Source of the DNA: JBBRYK01 sp038237665 | GTDB lineage: Bacteria > Actinomycetota > Thermoleophilia > Gaiellales > Gaiellaceae | DNA: 52,482 bases | Reading direction: 5' to 3' | Assembly: GCA_038237665.1 (NCBI GenBank) | Contig: JBBRYK010000012.1 | Span: 1-52,482, forward strand | Shown: piece by piece, positions 48,965 through 52,482 of the stretch | Layout: each line of letters opens with the position of its first letter | Numbering within the stretch: position 1 is the first letter of the stretch | Made by a program: the position numbers and the translations under genes | Notes under the pieces: model-generated | Told to the model about the DNA's origin: nothing | The model's database searches: none | Seen by the model: the letters and a program-made list of their open reading frames with translations, nothing else

Positions 48965-50104
48965 GTGAATCCCAGGAACCGCAAGCCGATCTTCGCCGCT
49001 ACGGCCGTCGCCGCCCTCGTCGGGGCCGGCGGCGGGGCGGCGCTCTACGCCGGGCTGGCCGACCCGTCCACGAAGACCGTCGTGCGAGAGGTCACAGTGG
49101 CCTCGGCGCAGCCGACGGCCAATACCACGACGCTCTCCGTCAACCAGATCTACAAGCGCGCCTACCAGGGTGTCGTCGAGCTCACGGTCAGCTCGACCCA
49201 GCAGTCGCAGTTCGGCGGCCCGCAGAGCGGGCAGGCGCAGGGCTCGGGCTTCGTCTACGACGGCCAGGGCCATGTCGTCACGAACGCACACGTGATCGAC
49301 GGCGCCTCCACGATCTCCGTCCGCTTCTGGAACGGCGCGACCTACGACGCCCAGGTCGTCGGCAGCGACCCCTCCACCGACCTGGCCGTGCTGAAGGTCG
49401 ACGCGCCCAGCTCGGTGCTCCACCCGCTGACGCTCGGCGACTCGACCAGGCTCGCCGTCGGCGACGGCGTTGTCGCCATCGGCAGCCCGTTCGGGCTCGA
49501 GGACACGGTCACAACCGGCATCGTCAGCGCGCTGCACCGCAAGATCAACTCACCGAACAACTACCCGATCAACGATTCGATCCAGACCGATGCGGCGATC
49601 AACCACGGCAACTCGGGCGGACCGCTCCTGAACGCGCAGGGCCAGGTGATCGGCGTCAACGCCCAGATCGAGAGTGACTCGGGCGGCAACGACGGCGTCG
49701 GCTTCGCCATCCCCTCCAGCACCGTCCACTCGATCGTCGGGCAGCTGCTCGGGAGCGGCAAGGTCGAGCACGCCTATCTGGGGGTCTCGGTCCAGTCGAT
49801 CCCCGCCTCCGTAGCCGGGCAGCTCGGCCTCCCGGCCGGTGCGGAGATCGCCGAGGTCAAGAGCGGCACGCCCGCAGCAGACGCCGGTCTCCACGGCGCG
49901 ACCGGCTCGCGGGTCGTCGCCGGCCAGAGCTACTCCACCGGAGGCGACGTGGTCACGGCGATCGACGGGAAAACGATCACGTCGGGCGACGCCCTCCGCG
50001 CCGCGATCGAGGCGAAGAGCCCGGGCAACAGCATGAGCCTGACCTACGTCCGCGACGGCAAGAGCCACACCGTCGCCGTCAAGCTCGCCAATCGGCCTTC
50101 GTGA
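48965..50104 (+). CDS. HtrA/DegP-like trypsin-type serine protease with PDZ domain
   Basis: 379 residues from GTG at 48965, with AAAGGA upstream. One N-terminal membrane helix (AATAVAALVGAGGGAALYAGLA), then an S1C protease: H109 in VTNAHVIDG, D139 in STDLAVLKV, S217 in INHGNSGGPLLNAQG. A single PDZ domain follows (AYLGVSVQSIPASVAGQLGLPAGAEIAEV, TAIDGKTITSGDALRAAIEAK). It degrades or refolds damaged proteins outside the membrane. Direct repeats for an OmpR-type regulator precede it, and the matching regulator/kinase pair follows immediately, an arrangement like mycobacterial PepD with MprAB. Confidence 0.9.
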   Translation: MNPRNRKPIFAATAVAALVGAGGGAALYAGLADPSTKTVVREVTVASAQPTANTTTLSVNQIYKRAYQGVVELTVSSTQQSQFGGPQSGQAQGSGFVYDGQGHVVTNAHVIDGASTISVRFWNGATYDAQVVGSDPSTDLAVLKVDAPSSVLHPLTLGDSTRLAVGDGVVAIGSPFGLEDTVTTGIVSALHRKINSPNNYPINDSIQTDAAINHGNSGGPLLNAQGQVIGVNAQIESDSGGNDGVGFAIPSSTVHSIVGQLLGSGKVEHAYLGVSVQSIPASVAGQLGLPAGAEIAEVKSGTPAADAGLHGATGSRVVAGQSYSTGGDVVTAIDGKTITSGDALRAAIEAKSPGNSMSLTYVRDGKSHTVAVKLANRPS

Positions 50105-50119
50105 GGCGTCGAGAGACTC

Positions 50120-50145
50120 CTGATCGGGTTCTTAGCTCGCTCTTA
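50120..50145. promoter_or_regulatory. 11-bp-spaced CTTA repeats upstream of the response regulator gene
   Basis: CTTA at 50131 and 50142 (TTCTTAG/CTCTTAG context), with a degenerate CTGA at 50120, again at 11-bp steps. They repeat the motif found before the HtrA gene, suggesting that the regulator controls both the protease and itself. Confidence 0.6.
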
Positions 50146-50249
50146 GGCACATCTGGCACATTTGCCTCGGTGTCCTCCTACGACACCCTCCCCGCCCTGA
50201 CGAGCCCCCGTCGCCGCGCCCCCTCCCGCGGCGGCGGGGGCGCCGCCCG

Positions 50250-50933
50250 ATGAAGCGGACGAGCATCCTCGTAGTCGACGACGAGCGGGCGGTTCGAGAG
50301 TCTCTTCGCCGCGCGCTCGAGCTCGAGGGCTATGCCGTGGAGCTCGCCGCCGACGGGGCAGAGGCTCTCAACTGCCTCGAAGCGGATCCCGGCCCCGATG
50401 CGGTCGTCCTCGACGTGCTGATGCCTCACGTCGACGGCCTCGAGGTCTGCCGTCGCGTCCGGCGCACCGGCAGCCGCGTCCCGGTGCTGATGCTGACCGC
50501 CCGCGACGACGTCGACAGCCGGGTCGCCGGCCTCGACGCGGGGGCGGATGACTACGTGCCGAAGCCCTTTGCGCTGCAGGAGCTGCTGGCCCGGGTCCGC
50601 GCGCTCCTGCGCCGGACGACGAACGGCTCCGGCGAGGTGTTGAGCTTCGGAGACCTCGAGCTCGACCCGGGCACCCGCGAGGTCCGGCGCGGCGGCGAGC
50701 TGATCGAGCTGACCCGCACCGAGTTCTCGCTGCTCGAGCTGTTTCTCCTCAATCCGCGGCAGGTCTTGACGCGATCGGTGATCTTCGAGCGCGTCTGGGG
50801 CTACGACTTCGGCTTCGCCTCCAACTCACTCGACGTCTACATCGGCTACCTGCGCCGCAAGACGGAGGTCGGCGGCCGACCACGGCTGATTCAGACGGTG
50901 CGTGGTGTCGGCTATGCCCTCCGCGAGCCGTGA
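50250..50933 (+). CDS. OmpR/PhoB-family response regulator (MprA-like)
   Basis: 227 residues. Receiver domain with acidic pocket D10/D11 and phosphoacceptor D55 in AVVLDVLMPHVDG, T in MLTARDD, and lysine in DDYVPKPF. The C-terminal winged helix has LTRTEFSLLELFLLNPRQVLTRSVIFERVWGY and a wing NSLDVYIGYLRRKTEVGGRPRLIQTVRGVGYAL. This matches MprA/TcrA-type regulators of actinobacteria. Followed after 3 bp by its kinase; probably autoregulated via the upstream repeats. Confidence 0.92.
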   Translation: MKRTSILVVDDERAVRESLRRALELEGYAVELAADGAEALNCLEADPGPDAVVLDVLMPHVDGLEVCRRVRRTGSRVPVLMLTARDDVDSRVAGLDAGADDYVPKPFALQELLARVRALLRRTTNGSGEVLSFGDLELDPGTREVRRGGELIELTRTEFSLLELFLLNPRQVLTRSVIFERVWGYDFGFASNSLDVYIGYLRRKTEVGGRPRLIQTVRGVGYALREP

Positions 50934-50936
50934 CCC

Positions 50937-52277
50937 GTGAGCTTCCGCGTCCGGCTGACGCTCGTTGCCGCAGTCGCGGTCGCCCTCGCAGTCGTCCTAG
51001 CTTCCGCGCTCGTGTACGTCGTGGCCCGCAACGAGCTGCGCGGTCCGGTCGACGACACCCTGCGGGCTAGCGGCGAAGAGATCTCGCGGATCCCGCTGCA
51101 CAAGATCCAGGGCCCGAACGGGAGGGCGTACCTCGAGCTGTCGCACGATTTCGGCGGGCCGAGCGTCTACGTCCAGGTCGTCGGGTCGGACGGATCGACG
51201 CTCCGCCCGGCGAACGAGCGGGTCCCGCTCCCGGTCGGCAAAGACACCCTGGCCGCTGCCGGCGGCCACAAGGGCTCGTTCCTGAGCGAGATGCGGGTCA
51301 GCGACGTGCACCTCCGCGTCCTCACGTTCCCGTACGCCCCGGGCTACGCGGTGCAGATCGCCCGGCCGCTCACCGAGGTCGATTCCGCCCTCAGCCGGAT
51401 GCGACTCTTCCTGCTCCTGATCGCAGGCGCCGGGATTGCCGCTGCGGCCGGCGCCGGTCTGCTGGTCGCGCGGGCGGCGCTACGACCGGTGCGGCGCCTG
51501 ACCGCCGCGACCGAGACGGTGACCGAGACAGGTGACCTCTCGCAGAGGATCGACATCACCGGCCGCGACGAGCTGAGCCGCCTCGCCGGCAGCTTCAACA
51601 CGATGCTCGGAGCGCTCGAGACGTCGAACAAGGCCCAGCGTCAGCTGGTCGCCGACGCCTCGCACGAGCTGCGCACTCCGTTGACGAGCCTGCGGACGAA
51701 CGTCGAGGTCCTCGCGACCGACCGGGCGCTCCCGGCGGGCGAGCGCGAACGTCTGCTCGAAGACGTCGTCGAGCAGCTGAGCGAGATGACGACCCTGATC
51801 GCCGAGCTGATCGAGCTCGCCCGCGGCGAGCAGCACCCCTCCGAGACGGAAGACGTCCGCCTCGACCTGCTCACCGCCGAGGCAGTCGAGCGCGCCAGGC
51901 GGAACCGCCCCGGGATCACCTTCACCACACAGTTGGACGAGTCGCTCGTTCACGGCGTGCGCTCGACGATCGAGCGAGCCGTCGGCAACCTGCTCGACAA
52001 CGCGGGCAAGTGGAGCCCGGCGGGAGGAACCGTGGAGGTCTCCGTCCACGAAGGCGAGGTCGTCGTCCGCGACCACGGGCCCGGGATCACCGAGGAAGAC
52101 CTCCCCCACGTCTTCGACCGTTTCTACCGCGCCCCGGATGCGCGCGGGATGCCGGGCTCGGGCCTCGGTCTCGCGATCGTCCGCCAGGTCGCGCGGGCTC
52201 ACGGCGGCAGCGCGACCGCCGAACAGGCCGAGGGTGGCGGCGCCCGGCTGCGGCTCCGCCTGAACGGCAGCAGCTAA
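50937..52277 (+). CDS. sensor histidine kinase (MprB-like)
   Basis: 446 residues from GTG at 50937. Two transmembrane helices (LTLVAAVAVALAVVLASALVYVVA and RLFLLLIAGAGIAAAAGAGLLVARA) flank an extracytoplasmic sensor of about 120 residues with no recognised ligand-binding fold. A HAMP linker leads to HisKA with phosphoacceptor H243 in DASHELRTPLTSLRTN, and HATPase_c with N box NLLDNAGKWSP, G1 VRDHGPGI and G2 GSGLGLAIV. It would phosphorylate the preceding regulator in response to envelope conditions. Confidence 0.92.
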   Translation: MSFRVRLTLVAAVAVALAVVLASALVYVVARNELRGPVDDTLRASGEEISRIPLHKIQGPNGRAYLELSHDFGGPSVYVQVVGSDGSTLRPANERVPLPVGKDTLAAAGGHKGSFLSEMRVSDVHLRVLTFPYAPGYAVQIARPLTEVDSALSRMRLFLLLIAGAGIAAAAGAGLLVARAALRPVRRLTAATETVTETGDLSQRIDITGRDELSRLAGSFNTMLGALETSNKAQRQLVADASHELRTPLTSLRTNVEVLATDRALPAGERERLLEDVVEQLSEMTTLIAELIELARGEQHPSETEDVRLDLLTAEAVERARRNRPGITFTTQLDESLVHGVRSTIERAVGNLLDNAGKWSPAGGTVEVSVHEGEVVVRDHGPGITEEDLPHVFDRFYRAPDARGMPGSGLGLAIVRQVARAHGGSATAEQAEGGGARLRLRLNGSS

Positions 52278-52294
52278 CCGAGAGGGAGGGACCC

Positions 52295-52322
52295 GGCGCT
52301 GCGGCAACCTGCCCGCAGCGCC
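52295..52322 (+). terminator. hairpin after the histidine kinase gene
   Basis: Perfect 10-bp stem GGCGCTGCGG/CCGCAGCGCC with an 8-base loop, 18 bp after the kinase stop. No T-run, but likely the end of the two-component operon. Confidence 0.6.
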
Positions 52323-52364
52323 AGGGCGTTACCGCCGGCTTAGTGGTTCTGTTCGCAAGTTCTG

Positions 52365-52482
52365 TCACGCGGCGAGTGTGGTTGCGTGGCCGGGAGCGTT
52401 GAGCCGTTCGAGCAGCCGGTCAAGATCGTCGCGTGTGAACTTCCACTCGAACGGCTGGGCGACCTGCTCGTAGTGTCGTCCG
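52365..52482 (-). CDS. IS630-family transposase, C-terminal part (cut by window end)
   Basis: The last 38 codons of a minus-strand gene entering from outside the window: RHYEQVAQPFEWKFTRDDL, then LDRLLERLNAPGHATTLAA and stop at 52365. The VAQPFEWKFTRDDL pattern is the usual end of IS630-type DDE transposases. The end of the element should lie just beyond the stop, possibly near TA at 52341-52342, since these elements insert at TA. The catalytic DDE residues are outside the window. Confidence 0.65.
   Translation of the reverse strand, partial: GRHYEQVAQPFEWKFTRDDLDRLLERLNAPGHATTLAA

Overview
The window looks like chromosomal DNA of a high-GC actinobacterium. A deep-branching class such as Thermoleophilia fits best: GTG and TTG starts are frequent, genes overlap through ATGA/GTGA/TTGA junctions, there is a WhiG/FliA-type sigma factor and an RpoD-like group-2 sigma factor, a Liv-type ABC operon, and many exported PQQ-propeller and cupredoxin proteins. 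This placement rests on gene content and style only; no rRNA is present.

Layout. 0-7.7 kb (mostly minus): tRNA-Gly, an RNase H-like protein, a CutA/NIF3-like small protein, an AAA ATPase, aldehyde dehydrogenase, two small unknowns, an EF-G-like GTPase and a WhiG/FliA sigma factor. 7.7-10.6 kb (plus): aldo/keto reductase, an ornithine cyclodeaminase-family protein and a threonine dehydratase-like PLP enzyme, packed as one operon; the last begins at a CTG codon. 11.0-11.8 kb: a frameshifted exported protein. 11.9-19.8 kb (plus): peroxiredoxin, SnoaL-like protein, bicupin, a complete branched-chain-type ABC transporter (binding protein, LivH, LivM, LivG, LivF) and a class V aminotransferase. 20.6-21.8 kb: group-2 sigma factor and tRNA-Trp. 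21.8-27.7 kb: an accessory-looking stretch with a frameshifted gene, unknown exported and cupin proteins, a flippase/glycosyltransferase pair, a UBP zinc finger, a chimeric hydrolase/EgtD reading frame and an AhpD-like fragment. 27.8-30.6 kb: a membrane protein with a 60-bp tandem repeat, then a polysaccharide deacetylase-glycosyltransferase fusion.

30.6-46.5 kb is a redox region. A blue-copper protein diverges from a tightly overlapping run MoxR AAA - DUF58 - membrane protein - VWA - small membrane protein - VWA - PQQ-type propeller. The type and order of the first six genes match mxaRSACKL, the methanol-dehydrogenase maturation genes of methylotrophs. Around it lie two more PQQ-type propellers, a tandem cupredoxin, a degenerate cupredoxin, a TolB-like propeller and two secreted proteins. 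46.5-52.3 kb: an orphan molybdenum hydroxylase large subunit, an HtrA protease, and an OmpR-type response regulator/histidine kinase pair. CTTA direct repeats at 11-bp spacing precede both the protease and the two-component operon, suggesting one envelope-stress regulon. The window ends in the 3' part of an IS630-type transposase.

The main unexplained signal is a 17-bp palindrome, AGTAACACNGTGTTACT, present five times between 8.2 and 20.4 kb: once inside a coding region, the others between genes in differing orientations.
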